Source of the DNA: Thermothielavioides terrestris NRRL 8126
Taxonomy: Eukaryota; Ascomycota; Sordariomycetes; Sordariales; Chaetomiaceae
DNA: 64,000 nt
Reading direction: 5' to 3'
Assembly: GCF_000226115.1 (NCBI RefSeq)
Contig: NC_016458.1
Location: 9,405,501-9,469,500, forward strand
A program made the position numbers and the translations under genes. Positions 30,043 through 42,121 of the stretch are shown in pieces. Positions within the stretch are counted from its first letter, which is position 1; each line of letters opens with the position of its first letter. The notes beneath the pieces are model-generated. The model was not told where the DNA came from and made no database searches. It was given only the letters and a program-made list of their open reading frames with translations.

Positions 30043-31237
30043 ATGGTGACGACGCCGAATCAGGGCCCTGCCACGCGGCTCTTTACGCCCCCGGCGTCGT
30101 GCGTGAGCACCACCACGTACACGACAGAGATCTCCGGCTCGCCCACCGGCTTCACGCTCGGCACCGACCTCGACTGCTTCCCGCCGCCCACGTCCGCGCT
30201 GGTCTCGCCCGCCACTAGCTTCGTCAAGCTGTACTCGCCGGGAATCTGCCCGGTCGGCTACAACTATGCCGGCCCATGTACGCCGAGGAGCGACTGGTCC
30301 CTGCGTGATCTCTTGTCACCGTGCTAATGCCAGCACTCCAGTCACCTGGTCCATCAGCGGCCAAAACTACGACGACAGCGTCACCAGATATATTTGCTGC
30401 CCTGGGTTTGTGCACCCCCATGTTTCACAACATTCTCCTTCGCCGCCGTCGCTTTCAGTTTTACCTTCGCCGGCTGCTGACGCTGGGCTGTCGCTACGGG
30501 TGATTCGAAGCTCCTACTCCACCTATTCTTTAACGTTCTATGACTACCAGATCTGCGTGGTCTCGACCGACTTTGTGCCGCACGCCACGGCCGTCGACAG
30601 CACGCTGCCGCCGCACACCGCCGTGGCCACCTTCGCGTTTGGAGATGCGGACACCAGCGTGACCGCCAGCCCTATCATCGTCGCTTGGCGGGACAGGGAC
30701 CAGGAGGTGCTGGATGCACTAGCTGAGGACGGCGTCTCGGTCAGGTGGCCGCCCGCGGAGGCCGCGAGGTATGTGCTTATCAACCATAGACAGGATTGGG
30801 AGAGCGAGCGCAGACCTGACGGGCGGTACCCATCCAGGAAAACCAAAATTATCCTCCTCAGCGTGCTCATTCCCGTTGGAGTCATCCTGCTCGCCGGGGT
30901 CGCCTGGCTCTACCGGCTGCGCAAGAAGGGCCGCCTGCGCGGGGGGCCGTCGTGGTTGCGCGGCGTCGGTCCGCGTGGGCACGGGAGGCAGCACGCAGAC
31001 GCGCTGGATGACGCGGTGCTGAAGCCGGAGCTCCATGCCGAGTCCCGCCGTCTCTCCTGCGCAGCCGAGCCGGGACCGCACGAGGCGCCTGGCGAACCGG
31101 CCGCCGCGCGGGAGGCGGACTCGCGGCAGGTGCTCCGCGTTGCAGAAGCCGACGGCAGCCCGGCACGCGCATGGAGCGAGACGGCGGCAGAACTCCCGGG
31201 TGCAAACGCGCCCGGGACCACCGCGGGTCGGTATTAA
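30043..31237 (+). CDS. Single-pass membrane protein with Cys-containing ectodomain
   Basis: Two exons, 30043-30277 and 30342-31237, product 376 aa. The acceptor CTCCAG restores FTWSISGQN after YAGP. The ectodomain is Thr/Ser/Pro-rich with the pattern CFPPP ... YSPGICPVGYNYAG ... YICCPGF. This is seen in a common family of fungal surface proteins of unknown function that end in one helix and a cytosolic tail. The helix IILLSVLIPVGVILLAGVAWLY (about 246-267) is followed by RLRKKGR, giving an extracellular N-terminus by the positive-inside rule. No clear N-terminal signal peptide is visible, so the true start may lie elsewhere. A further small intron after YICCPG cannot be excluded. Possibly a wall or stress sensor; inference only. 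Confidence 0.6.
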
Positions 31238-31559
31238 GTTTGAAAGGGGGCCTTGCGGCGACCGGGCGGGAGTCGTGTTGGGTCACACGCATGGGCCTTG
31301 GAGGCGGTTGGGTATCTACAGGGCGTTTTGCTCCTAGTAATCATTGCGTGATAAGAGTTAGTGCGGCATCAAGCCGAAACTCAGGATCGGTGACCCAGGA
31401 CCTCGCAGGTAGATGTCAACCCGTCACATCCGGCAGCTGAATATGATTGAGAGAAAGGTACGGTTCTCCCATCGTAGATTCTCGTAAATTCGGCAAAGCG
31501 TATGTAGCGATTCCCCCTAGCAACTCCCGGGTATCAAGTCCTCTCACCGCACCACCAAA
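31238..31559. other. Spacer between convergent genes
   Basis: About 320 bp holding the 3' ends of two convergent transcripts. No gene visible. Confidence 0.5.
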
Positions 31560-34123
31560 TCAATCAAATAACTCGCTGATCTCGTCGCCCTCGTCCGGCG
31601 TGACCGCGAGCTCCAGCAGCTCGTGCGCCCGCTCGACCGTCTCGGCGTCGATGCCGGCCTCGAGCACCAGGTCCTCCTCGGCGAAGTTGAGCCGCGCGAG
31701 CGCGAGGTAGTAGCGCTGCGAGCCGCCGTGAGAGGCTGCCAGCTTCGCCGGGATATTCGCCGCGTCGGCCGTCCGCGGGTCGGTGGCGAGGAAATGCAGC
31801 AGCCAGGTGGCCTGCGCAATGATCTGGCATAGCACCGTCATCGGGTCCGGCGTCAACTCTTCGGGGGGCGGCTCCTCCTCTGGCAAGTCCGGCAACTTGG
31901 GTTTCCTGGCGTTGGCCTCCCGCGGTTCCACAGCCATCGGGCCATCGCCCTCCGCATGAGTTTCGCTCGCGACGCTGCGGTCCACATCCATCTGGTCGCC
32001 CGGTTCCGTGAGCGAGTCGCTGGTGCCCACGAACTCGGCCGTCGTCATTGGCAGCTCCGCGTCGTACAGCCGGTCAATAGCCCAGCACAGCACCGCCACG
32101 AGCCGCGGGATGGCGACGTCGCTCTGGGCAAGATGCAAGGCACCGAACGGGCTCGTTGCGAAGACGGCGAGCGTCCCGAGCGCGGCCGACCGCACGGCGG
32201 TCTCCTTGGCCGAGCCCGGCGCTGCCCACCGCGGCGAGTCGCGGAGGAAGGACGAGACACAGTCGATCACGGTAGCCGCAGCCTCGGCGGGGCTGCGCAC
32301 CTTGGTACGGCCGCTCGGCAGGTCCGTTGTCGAGGGAATCGGCCCGATGCTGTCGGGCGCGGCCGAAGTCCGTAGCAGCAACATCATGGCCATCCAGTCG
32401 GCCTCCGGGTGCTTCGGGGAGAGCATCGTCAGGGCGAACTCGAGCTCCATGGTCCTCCAGAATTCGGTCTGGGCGTCGGCGGGGCCGGACTCTCCCAGGG
32501 GCCGTGGCAGGCAGCCCAGCGCGGCAAGGTAGAGCAGCGAAAGGCACTGGACGACGTCGATGTTGAGGCGCAGCCGCTGGGTGACGGCGTCCGAGTGCTC
32601 GGACAGGTCGCCGTCGCCGTGGAGACGAGGTAGCGCTACGAGGCGGCACGTTGTCGCGCATACGGGGATGAGCGACGAGATAACATGCGGGGCGACATCC
32701 ACGGTGTTCAGCTCGAGCGCGTACGAGAGCAGGGCGGCGAGGTAGTAGATCGGCTCGTAGTACCGTTCCGTCAGGCAGCGGTGCCACAGCTCGATAAGCA
32801 GGTCGGCGAAGTCAACCAGCAGGCGCAGCGGCTCACCGGGCTTGCCCATCTGGGGCAGCTGGTGGAAGACGATGGAAGCCAGTGACCGCTTGGGATCCGA
32901 GGGGAAGGCGTAGTGCGAGAACGCATCAAATGTCGGCGGCTGGCCTCGGCTCGCCGCGTGGTCGAGGAAGAGCCGGAGGAACTGCGGGCACAGTCAGCCA
33001 CGTGCGCATCTTCCGGATGGCGCGGACTTACGTCGACGGGCCAGGGCTGGTGGGCCGTTGGGGGCAGTGGCGGCGTGCTGGCGTGGGCTTCGCCGAACAG
33101 GGCGTCTCCGGTGTCGGTCTCGAGAGCGAAAGAGGGGCTGTCGACGGTCGGGCGCTTCCTCTTGCCCTTGGTCGGGGTGCGCTCGCCGGCCGGGTCCTTG
33201 CGCCGCAGCGTCTGCGCCTTGGTGGGACTCGACAGCAGCTCGACGCCGTCGAACCCGTCGGCCATGCCCCAGGTGCGGTCCTTCTTCGGGGTGCCCGGGG
33301 CATCCTTCCGCCTGGCCTTCGCGCGGCCGAGTCCCTCTCTAAGGTCCTGGCGGGCGAATTGCAGCTCGGTGGCCACGGTGCGCTCGGCGGCGCGCGCCTG
33401 CTCGGCGAGGCGCTCCTGCTTGGCGAGCTGCTCGGCGGCTTCCTTCTTCAGGCGAGCGACGTCAGCCTCGTGCGCGGCGCGGCTCTTTTCGTACCTGGAC
33501 CGCAGGATGGCGGCCTCGCCCTTGGCGTCCGTAAGGTCCGACTGGAGCTCGACCAGGCGCGCTTGCAGGGCCGCGATGATCTCGTTCTGGTTGGTCGCGC
33601 CGGCCGGGATCGGCTGGGGCGGACGGGCGAACTGCGACTGCCGGGGCGGCTGCTGCGGCTGCGGCTGCTGCTGCGGGCGGGCGGGCGGCCTGGGGGGCGG
33701 CAGCACAGGAAGCCTCTGTGACGGCCCAGCGGGATAACGCTGCGATGGCTGTGGCTGCGGAGCCGGGCGGGACGGCGGGTATTGTTGTATCCGCGCAGGC
33801 GGCAGATGCGGGGGCTGATTCCATCGCTGGGTCGGTCCGGGAGCACGGCCGTGCGGCGGGCGGGGCTGCTGGGCGGGCAGGGACTGCGGCGGCGGCGGCG
33901 GGCGGGGCGGCGGCTGTGCGTGCTCGTCGACGACGACAGTGTCGTCAAGGTCGTCATCGTCGAAGTCATCGTCGAAATTGAAGCCGTCGTTCGTCGGGGC
34001 TCGTGTCGGGGCCTGCGTCGGAGCTTGCTTCGGGGCCTGGGTCAGCTGCAGCGCGCGGTCCTCGAGCTCCTGCAGCACCGTGTCGTTCAGCTCGTCGAAG
34101 CCGTCGTCCGAGAACTCATCCAT
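31560..34123 (-). CDS. Rad26/UvsD (ATRIP-like) DNA damage checkpoint protein
   Basis: Two exons, 34123-33032 and 32981-31560, joined in phase at VD/FLRLFLD; product 837 aa. The N-terminus has an acidic segment (DDDFDDDDLDDTVVVD, about 51-66), the kind that binds RPA in ATRIP. A long Pro/Gln-rich linker (about 70-175) and a coiled coil (about 178-270) follow, then a basic region with KGKRKRP. The C-terminal 470 residues are alpha-helical repeats (LLVDFADLLIELWHRCL and onward), as in fungal Rad26/UvsD. This protein partners the ATR kinase at RPA-coated single-stranded DNA in the nucleus. An acidic insert before the C-terminus (PDLPEEEPPPEELTPD) is less typical. The gene is divergent from the CDP-DAG synthase gene. 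Confidence 0.8.
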
Positions 34124-35024
34124 GGTCGCAGGCGCTCGCGTGGCCCATCGCTGGCCATGGCATTGGAACTCGCAGGGCGGTGTTGAGCGTTGCGCCGTTC
34201 ACGTCTGCTCGTGTGACGCGCAGCGTGTGGGGGCAATTGAAGCACAGGGAAGCGGTCGCGGTCGCTGCGTTTGTAACTCGCGGATAGCCAATGGGGGCGC
34301 GCTCTGACAGCAGCTGTGGCCCTGACCCTGTGGCCCTGACCCTGTCGCATCAAGGACTCGGTTCTCGGCGTGCGATCTCTCCAATTTGTGCTGAGAATGC
34401 GATTTACGGCACCAGTCTCCACTGTAGGACTCCCGGTGCAATCAGAATACGGATGGATACCTGTACCGTACGGATGTCACATAGGTACCTTAGTTACGCT
34501 CTGATTCTTACCGGGGATCGCTAGAGCAGTACGGAGGTGAAAAAGGAAGAAATGAGAAGCAGAAAAGCAAAGTAACATGGGGAATATCCCTATATTTCGA
34601 AGAAGAATGCGGATTGAGTCAACGGGCATGCAGCGGTGCAGTGTGTTAACTGGCGGCCGCCACAGCCCCGAGGTTCTGCCCCTGCACAATTGACGTAACG
34701 TTGGCACCCCGACAGGGTCGAAATTTCAGGACGCTAAGCCTCGGCCAGCAACTCCATACCAAGCATTCTTCATTCCGGCCGCTCAAGACAACCCCCCTGG
34801 GGATCCCGCCGTGCGCGACACGCAGCAGGAATCACCGGATCGTGGTCCTTTATATTGTCGAACGACCTCATCGAACGACCCAGCGACAATTCGGCGACCC
34901 GGTTCCCCCGAACGAGCCGAGCTCCAAGCCCGCTCCGCGCCTCCTCGCGCAGTGAACCCTCCTCCGCCGGAGCAACCGGCAGCGCCCAGCGCCCAGCGCC
35001 CAGCACAACCAACAGCCCTTCCCA
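34124..35024. other. Divergent promoter region
   Basis: About 900 bp between the Rad26-like and CDP-DAG synthase start codons. It contains a perfect tandem GGCCCTGACCCTGT duplication (about 34318-34346). A CCAGCGCCCAGCGCCCAGC repeat (about 34985-35004) lies just before the second gene. No gene is supported. Confidence 0.5.
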
Positions 35025-36640
35025 ATGACGGGCAGATCTCGCCGGGGGGTCAAGTTCCCCCACAGCAGCAAACATGTCAACGGCCATGCCGACGGCCGCC
35101 GGCCCAGCTTCAGCGACATAAGCGAAGAAGGGTCGTCGCCGAGCAAGGCGCGGGCCCTCGGGACGCTCGACAACATCCAGGAGGTGCGTGCAAGACTGCC
35201 TGTGATCCCGCCGACGGCCTGACTCGCTGACGGCTGCTAATGCCCTCCTCCCCGCCCGCAGAAACCGCCGTCCGACGAGCAGCAGCAGCTGTCCGAGTAC
35301 GAGAAGAAAAAGGCCAACTTCATCACGCGCACCTTCTGGACCTTCGTCATGATCGGCGGCTTCTTTGCCGCGCTGCTGATGGGCCACGTCTACGTGCTGG
35401 TCATCATCACGGCCGTCCAGATCGTGTCGTTCAAGGAGGTCATCGCCATCGCCAACGTGCCGAGCCGCGCCCGCGACCTGCGGTCGACCAAGAGCCTGAA
35501 CTGGTACTGGCTGGCCACCACCATGTACTTCCTATACGGCGAGAGCGTCGTCTACTACCTCAAGCACATCGTGCTGGTCGACAAGGTGCTGCTGCCGCTG
35601 GCGACGCACCACCGCTTTATCAGCTTCATCCTCTACGTGTTTGGTGGGTCCTTGCGCTCTCTCTCGCACGGTCTGGTCTGGGCTAACTCTGGCTGATCGT
35701 CCTCTCCCGCGCAAGGCTTCGTGTTCTTCGTCGGCTCGCTCAAGGCCGGCCACCTCAAGTTCCAGTTCTCGCAGTTCGCCTGGACGCACATGGCCCTGTT
35801 CCTCATCGTCGTGCAGGCGCACTTCATCATGAACAACGTGCTCGAGGGTCTGATCTGGTTCTTCCTGCCGGCCGCGCTCGTCATCACCAACGACATCTTC
35901 GCCTACGTCTGCGGCATCACCTTCGGCCGCACGCAGCTGATCAAGCTGTCGCCTAAGAAGACGGTCGAGGGCTTCGTCGGCGCCTGGGTCATGACGGTGC
36001 TCTTCGGCGTCGGCCTGACCAGCCTGCTGCTGCGGTCCAAGTACTTCATCTGCCCGGCCACCGACCTGGGCGCCAACGTGTTCACCGGCCTCGAGTGCGA
36101 CCCGAACCCGGTCTTCATCCCGCGCGTCTACTCGACGCCGCCGCTCTTCTTCCTGCCGGCCGGCTACTCCCTCAGCGTGACCATGGCGCCCATGCAGATC
36201 CACACCTTCTTCTGGGCCAGCTTCGCCTCGCTCATCGCCCCCTTCGGCGGCTTCTTCGCCTCGGGCCTGAAGCGCACCTTCAAGATCAAGGACTTTGGCG
36301 ACTCGATCCCCGGCCACGGCGGCATGACGGACCGCATGGACTGCCAGTTCATCATGGGCCTGTTCGCCTTTATCTACTACCACACCTTCATCGCCTTCAA
36401 GCGGTCCTCGGTCAGCCACGTCATGGAGCTGGCCATCATGGAGTTGACGGCCGACGAGCAGCTCGAGGTCATCAAGGGCGTGCTCAAGTACCTGACCAAC
36501 CAGGGCGTCGTCGGGCCCGAGGTAAGCTCTGATTCTGCACGTCACCCGCGGGACGCAGGGGATCACTTGGCTAACATCAGTTCGCCGTGCAGATGCCCGC
36601 CTCGTTCGACAAGCTGCTCGCGGCGAACAGGCAGGGGTGA
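35025..36640 (+). CDS. CDS1: CDP-diacylglycerol synthase (phosphatidate cytidylyltransferase)
   Basis: Four exons: 35025-35183, 35262-35643, 35716-36521 and 36581-36640, product 468 aa (yeast Cds1 is similar in length). The enzyme makes CDP-diacylglycerol from CTP and phosphatidic acid in the ER membrane, feeding phosphatidylinositol and other phospholipids. The protein has a Ser-rich cytosolic head (1-55), multiple membrane helices, and the diagnostic signature SGLKRTFKIKDFGDSIPGHG continuing GMTDRMD (around residues 355-380). It carries the Lys, the two Asp and the PxHGGxxDRxD core. The last exon adds a short tail, FAVQMPASFDKLLAANRQG. Intron 3 starts GTAAGC and ends CATCAG. Start chosen as the first in-frame ATG with an acceptable context (CCCAATGAC). 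Confidence 0.95.
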
Positions 36641-37023
36641 GTTGGACTTTGGATACGGCAGGCAGAGTGGGCCCCAGCGGCCCAGAAACGGTGCATTTCC
36701 CCCCGGCGTTCGGGTTGGAACAGGCGGGCTTTTTCGGATTCCCCGAGAACCATGTGTGTGCTATGAGAAGCGCTTCTGGCACTGTTGGGCGTAGCTTGGA
36801 ATGCTGGGTAGCAACATGTGTATCAGTATTCGGCTGGAAATTGGGTGCCCAATTTGCAGTGTCCCTTGCATGGGTGACGGCCCGGTGATACGCGAACGTC
36901 CCTTTCGTCTACTCTGTACTCGCCCGCGTCATCTGGCCACTGGCTAAACACAGACACGTGCTATCCAAAACACTGGCTGCCGCTAAGTATAAATTATACA
37001 CGAGTCCACGCTCCATGCCGCCG
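36641..37023. other. Spacer between convergent genes
   Basis: About 380 bp with the 3' ends of the CDP-DAG synthase and thiolase genes. No gene visible. Confidence 0.5.
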
Positions 37024-38476
37024 TCATTGCTCGTTCACAAACAGGCCGGCCATGCCCATGCCGGTGCCGACGCACATGCTGGTGAGCAGGATCTTCTTGC
37101 CGGTGCGGCGGCACTCGCTCAGGCCGGTGACGATCTGGCGGACGCCGGTGGCGCCGAGCGGGTGGCCCAGGGCGATGGCGCCGCCGCGCGGGTTCATCTT
37201 GGCCCAGTCGAGGCCGAGCGTGTCGCGGCAGTAGACGGCCATGCTGGCGAAGGCCTCGTTGATCTCGACCACGTCGACGTCGGCGAGCGTGAGGCCGTGC
37301 TGCGCGAGCAGCTTGGGAATCGCCACGGTCGGCCCGATGCCCATGATGCGCGGCGACAGCCCGGCCGTCGTCGAGCCGACGTACTTGGCCAGGATCGGCT
37401 GGCCCAGCCGGACGGCCGTCGACCGCTTCATCAGCAGCACGGCGGCGGCTGCGCTTGCCGTGTCAGTGGGCTGTCCAGACGAACACACCTAAAAAACCCC
37501 TCTGGCGACTCACCTCCATCGGTCACCTGGCTGGCGTTGCCGCCCGTCGTGGTCGGCCCCCACTGCGGGAAGGCGGGGCGGATCTTGGAAAGGCCCTCGA
37601 AGGTGGTGCCGGGCCGGATGCCGTCGTCGCGCGTCAGCGTGACCTCCTTCCACTCGCCGGCGGCGTCCCGGACGCGCGTCTTGATGGGCACGATCTCGTC
37701 GTCGAATAGGCCGGCCTTCTGGGCGCGCTCGGCGCGCTGGAAGCTCTCGGCGGCGTAGCGGTCCATGGCCTCGCGCGAGACGCCGAAGTCGCGGCTGACG
37801 TTCTCGCTCGTCCAGCCCATGGGCTGCATGGCGTCGACCGCCTCCTGCGAGTGTTTGGTGACCTCCTCGTCGAACGGCTTCTGGAGCGCGTCGCCGCCGA
37901 TGGTCATCTGCTCGGCGCCGATGGCCACGCCGATCTCGATCGAGCCGCTGCTGATGGCGTGCGCGATGTCGGCGACCGCCTTGAGCCCGGACGAGCAGAA
38001 GCGGTTCAGACTCGAGGCGCTGGTCGTATTGGGGAAGCCGGCCGCCAGCAGGGCCGCGCGCAGCTTGTACGCGGCCTTGCCGTCTGAAACCTGCGGACCT
38101 CACGGCTGTCAGCGGGACGGGGAGATGAGCAGATGCGGGCACGGGTAACGGCGGCGGCGCACGTTTCCGAGGCAGATGTCCTCCACGAGGGCGGGGTCGA
38201 GGTTGCTCCGCTCGCGCACTTCCTTCAGCAGCGCGTAGATGAGGTACTCGAGGCTGGTGTCCTTGAAGCCGCCCTTGCGCGCCTTGGTCAGCGGCGTCCG
38301 CACGGCGAGCGTGATGACGATGTCGTCGGCATTCTTGCTGGTGCTGTGGCCGGGCGTCAGAGAGTGATCCAAGCGGGCAACCGGGAGGATGCAAGGGAAC
38401 AGGGGGCGAACATCTGGGACAGCGCGCTGCCCGGGGACAGGTGCTTGAGGATGGAGCCGAGCCGCTCGACCGCCAT
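37024..38476 (-). CDS. Peroxisomal 3-ketoacyl-CoA thiolase
   Basis: Four exons: 38476-38412, 38343-38163, 38090-37514 and 37448-37024, product 415 aa. It catalyses the last step of beta-oxidation. The N-terminus contains RLGSILKHL, a perfect PTS2 peroxisomal signal (RLx5HL). Catalytic residues are in place: Cys114 in NRFCSSG, His370 in GHPLGATG and Cys400 in CVGTGMG. The first intron begins GTTCGC, a weak donor, but only this splice links the PTS2 exon to NADDIVITLAVRTPLTKA in frame. The last acceptor is the second of two AG sites (AAGCGCAG) and yields DGAAAVLLM. It is transcribed toward the CDP-DAG synthase gene. Its promoter side borders the transposon island, about 700 bp away. Confidence 0.93.
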
Positions 38477-39185
38477 TGTCGCAGCGAGATCAGTCAGATG
38501 CAGTCGGTCGCTCGGTTAGTCGGTCAGTCGCAGGCAGAATCCGGGGCCAGCAGACAGACGCTTTGTCGGGTTCTCCGGCTCAAATTGAAGCCAGCAACAG
38601 CTCAGATATACGTGGCGACAACGTTGTCGGCGGTGGATGGGCAGAGCAGGCAGCGGCGACGATGCCATTCCGCGGTGGGACGGTGGGGGCCGGTTTGCCG
38701 AGGCATCTCTCGGCCTCTTGTCACTGGCCTGGGCCTGGGGTAAACTGACCCGAGCCGGCTGGGCCGTGTCGGCTCTGCGGGGAAAGCCGTAGCAATGCCG
38801 CGGACCGCCAAAACGGGAGCCCGGCTCCGCTGTCGGCAGTTGCGAGCGCCGCCATTTTTTTTCTCACATAAAACCTGCGCATCCCGCTGGCGCGGTGGCA
38901 GGGAAGCAAAGTCGGAGTAAATGAGAAAGGCAGTTACTCCGTATAGCATGCTCGCCACGAGCCTTGCCCCCGGCTCATCGGGCCTTCGGCATCAGCTCCA
39001 CTTCCGCGTCGATGGCTGCTCCGTGGATTGTTGAGATTGGCAGAGCGGCGAGCGGTCGTGTACACGATGTACAAGTGCAGTGTGGAAAGAGGCTGATGCG
39101 GGGCTTAGGTGCTGCATCCTCTTGTAGCGAGCGAGACGGGACGAGACGAGGCGAGTGGAGTGGCTGCAATCCGAATCTACGGCAT
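38477..39185. other. Upstream flank of the thiolase gene, left border of transposon island
   Basis: About 710 bp of normal-composition DNA between the thiolase start and the left target duplication. No gene is supported. Composition changes abruptly about 100 bp inside the element. Confidence 0.5.
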
Positions 39186-39195
39186 CGTGTTCGGG
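39186..39195. repeat. Left target-site duplication of the MULE-like element
   Basis: CGTGTTCGGG, repeated exactly at 52825-52834 directly outside the right inverted repeat. A further matching G makes the exact length 9-11 bp ambiguous, within the range known for Mutator-like elements. Confidence 0.85.
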
Positions 39196-39231
39196 GTCGT
39201 CGTTAAAGAGGTCCCGCCAAGACTAATTTCC
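39196..39231 (+). repeat. Left terminal inverted repeat (36 bp)
   Basis: Starts GTCGTCGTTAAAGAGGTCCC and continues through GACTAATTTCC. The reverse complement of 52789-52824 matches at 33 of 36 positions (differences at 3, 5 and 20; the last is C/T). Confidence 0.9.
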
Positions 39232-40639
39232 AGCCCCTATCAACGTCACCCCCCTACTACAACTCAAAGTACTACAGCAGTACCGGCAGGGGGTCTTCGT
39301 ATATATTCCAGGGTATAGCGCGCTTAAAGGTAGGTAATAGCACGCTTACGTTGCGGGCTAGCTACGGGCTATCGCCATATCTACGCTATATTAGTTAAGT
39401 CTACGTAGTAAGTAATATAACCTACCTCAAAGCTACTACTATCTTGCTATATAAGAATAGGTTATATATAAAAGCTATAGCTAGGCTAGAGAAGTATAAG
39501 ACTAACTATATTTGACTTAGATAGAGCCTAGCTAGCTACTAGATAGCGGTAAAAACGTATTAAAATAAAAGAATTAAACTTAAATATCTATATCTACTTT
39601 ACCTTTATCTTTATCTATATCTTTACTACCCTTCTCGCTTTAAATTTCCTTATATTATACTAATTAGCTACTAGCTAGCTATAAAGTAGAGGTATAGTAT
39701 ATTTATAATATTCTTTTCGATATTTATAAAGTGTCTATATATCTAGGTTAGGGCTTTAGTATATTACTTAGCCTCTACTAGAGCATTTTAAGCTAGCTAA
39801 GCTAACTCCTTAGTAGCAGTAGCTAGCTACTTAGTAGCTATAGCCTAGCGCTTCGCTACTAAAGCAACTCCCTCCTCAATGCTCTACTAGGGCTTAGCCT
39901 TAGTAAGTAAAAGGTAAGCTATAGAGGTAGCAAGAGCGTTAGACGTAGATATACTAGCGTTAGCTAGGGGCAAGGTAGTAGTAGTCTCCTTATATATTAT
40001 ACCTTTTAGTACTAGTTAGTTAGGTATAAATATAAGGTAGCTATAGAGCTATATAACTTATAAATAGTTATAACTAAACACCTATTTTACGCTTTAAGGT
40101 TAGTAGATAGGGGCTTATCCTTATCGACTTTAAGGACTTGCTTATATTATTTAATAATCTCTAGCTAAATTATAAAAGGTAGCTACTAGTAGTTTATTAG
40201 TACTAGACTAGTAGTCGTTTATTAGTTAATATTATTTATAAAAATGTAGGACTTAGTATAGCTCTACTTAGTATATTCTTAGTATATATTGCTTAGATCT
40301 ATATACTAGTTAGTAAATATAAACCTAATATATTAAAAAATACAATACTATATTTACTCTCTTAGAAATAGTAAGCCTATATATCCCTATTATAGATATA
40401 TATAACGTAGACTATATATAGTACCACCTATACTTTATTATAGTTAGGCTCCTCCTTTTTCTTTTTAGCCTACTTAACGTTAGCTAGCTACTAATTAGTA
40501 TCTAAATAGCACTCTTTACCAAAGACTTTATATCTAAAGACCTAGCTAGACGCTTCTAAAGGTTGTTAGGTATAACCGGCTTCGACTTACCCTTATTAGC
40601 GAGGGTAGCAGGGGTAGTAGGGGTAGTAGGGGCAGAGGG

Positions 40640-41160
40640 GGTAGGGGGAGGGGGGGGGCTAGCTACTTACTAGTAGCGTTCTTGTTGCTAGTGCTAATGT
40701 TAGTAGTAGTAGTAGGCGTAGGGTATATATAAAAGCGCTACTGCTACTAGCTAAGAGTAGTAGAGGCTAGGGAGGCGGGGGGGCTAGCTACTTACTAATA
40801 GTGTTCTTACTACTAGTGCTAGTGTTAGTAGTAGTAGTAGGCGTAGAACGTATAGAGCAGGTATAGGAGCGTTGCTACTATTAGCTAGGGGCGGTAGGAG
40901 GGGCGGCGGCTAGGGTAGGGGAGGCGGTGGGAGCTAGCTGCTCACTAGTAGCACCTTCGTTGATAGTAGTAGTAGTAGTAGTAGTAGTAGATGTAGGGCG
41001 TATAGGGCGTATAGGGTAGGGCCGGAGGCGCTACTACTATTGGTTAAGGGCAGTAGAAAGGTTGATAGTAGGGGCTAGGGGGGTAGCAGGAGCTAGCTAC
41101 TCGCTAGTAGTAGAAATGTTGTTATTAATGGTGGTAAAGGGGTTATTCTCCTTATATAGC
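40640..41160. repeat. Imperfect long tandem repeat in the MULE left arm
   Basis: Three to four diverged copies of a roughly 130-160 bp unit, each opening with a GGGGG(C/A)GCTAGCT(A/G)CT-like segment followed by TAGTAGTAGTAGTAG(G/A) runs (near 40660, 40790, 40930 and 41090). It is locally GC-richer than the surrounding RIP-mutated DNA. It may encode a low-complexity tail of the minus-strand transposase; that is inference. Confidence 0.65.
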
Positions 41161-41730
41161 TTTATATCGTTGTATTTAAAGTTGCTATATAACTTAATTA
41201 GCTACTACTAATTATAATACTACTGCTACTACTATAATTTCGACTAATTTTTCAACCTAACTAACTTATAGAGTATATAAAAAGTGTAGATTAAAGCTAT
41301 AATATAGCTAATTAGCTTTTTAGCGATAGCGATGATAGAAATAGCTTTAAATTAACTTATATAATAGTAGTATATATAGGTAGATAGGCAATAATAGCTA
41401 TAGCTACAAAGTTAGAAGAAGGAAAGGAAGTAGAAGTAGGTAGAAGGCTCTAAGGTAGTAGAAAGAGGTATAACCTATATATTTATATAGTTCTTAAAGA
41501 ATCGAAGGTTTCAATATCAACTATATAGAGTAAACATTGTTCATTTTTTAGAATTATTTAACTACAAAGTATCTAGATTAGTAATAGAAAAGTAGCTAGC
41601 TAGTACCTCCTTTATATTTATATTCCTTCTTTAGTTTCTTTATAAAGCTGAGCTTAGGGGTTAGAATAAAATTTCTATTTATCTACGATTTTATATAGTG
41701 TTAAGCCCCCTTTTAGAAACTTCGATCAAC

Positions 41731-41735
41731 TCTAT
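41731..41735. repeat. Left target-site duplication of the LTR element
   Basis: TCTAT, identical to 49054-49058 right after the 3' LTR. Five bp is the usual length for Ty3/gypsy integration. Confidence 0.85.
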
Positions 41736-42121
41736 TGTAATAGCACAGCACGCTGACCACTGTCATATGACTCGCGTATAGACCTGTCACGTGACTATAC
41801 ACTTATATAACCTCCCGAGTTGGTAGATTTATAGGATTCGAGTCGACTTCCGGATTAGGAAGGAGGGGTTGACTTACCAATAAGGAAAAATGCACTGATA
41901 AGGCGAACCGCGTCTTACTCCGCAATATATAGACTTTATAGCCCTACTGTAAATTGTAGCCCTACTACAAATTGTCTATATATACCACCTAAGGTATTTA
42001 AGTACAGTTTTCTACCTATATATTGATAGTTTTCCTCTCTCTCCTTAGACTTGAAGTCTTCGTTAATCGAGGATCAATTCAGCTACGAGTCATCTAACAC
42101 TTGTTTTACCTTACTATAATA
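41736..42121 (+). repeat. 5' LTR (386 bp)
   Basis: Begins TGTAATAGC and ends CTATAATA. It aligns over its whole length with 48665-49053; most differences I can see are C/T or G/A. One 3-bp indel lies next to the first TG. The terminal TG is intact but the terminal CA has mutated to TA. Confidence 0.9.

Noticed and set aside
39203..39206. TTAA directly next to AGAGGTCC at both ends, suggesting a piggyBac-type TTAA duplication
   Set aside because: The inverted repeat continues outward past TTAA (CG and further matches), a 10-bp direct repeat flanks that longer repeat, and the transposase fragment is of MULE type.
41820..41860. GGATTCGAGTCGACTTCC string resembling a tRNA T-arm
   Set aside because: It lies inside the 5' LTR, recurs in the 3' LTR and does not fold with its surroundings.
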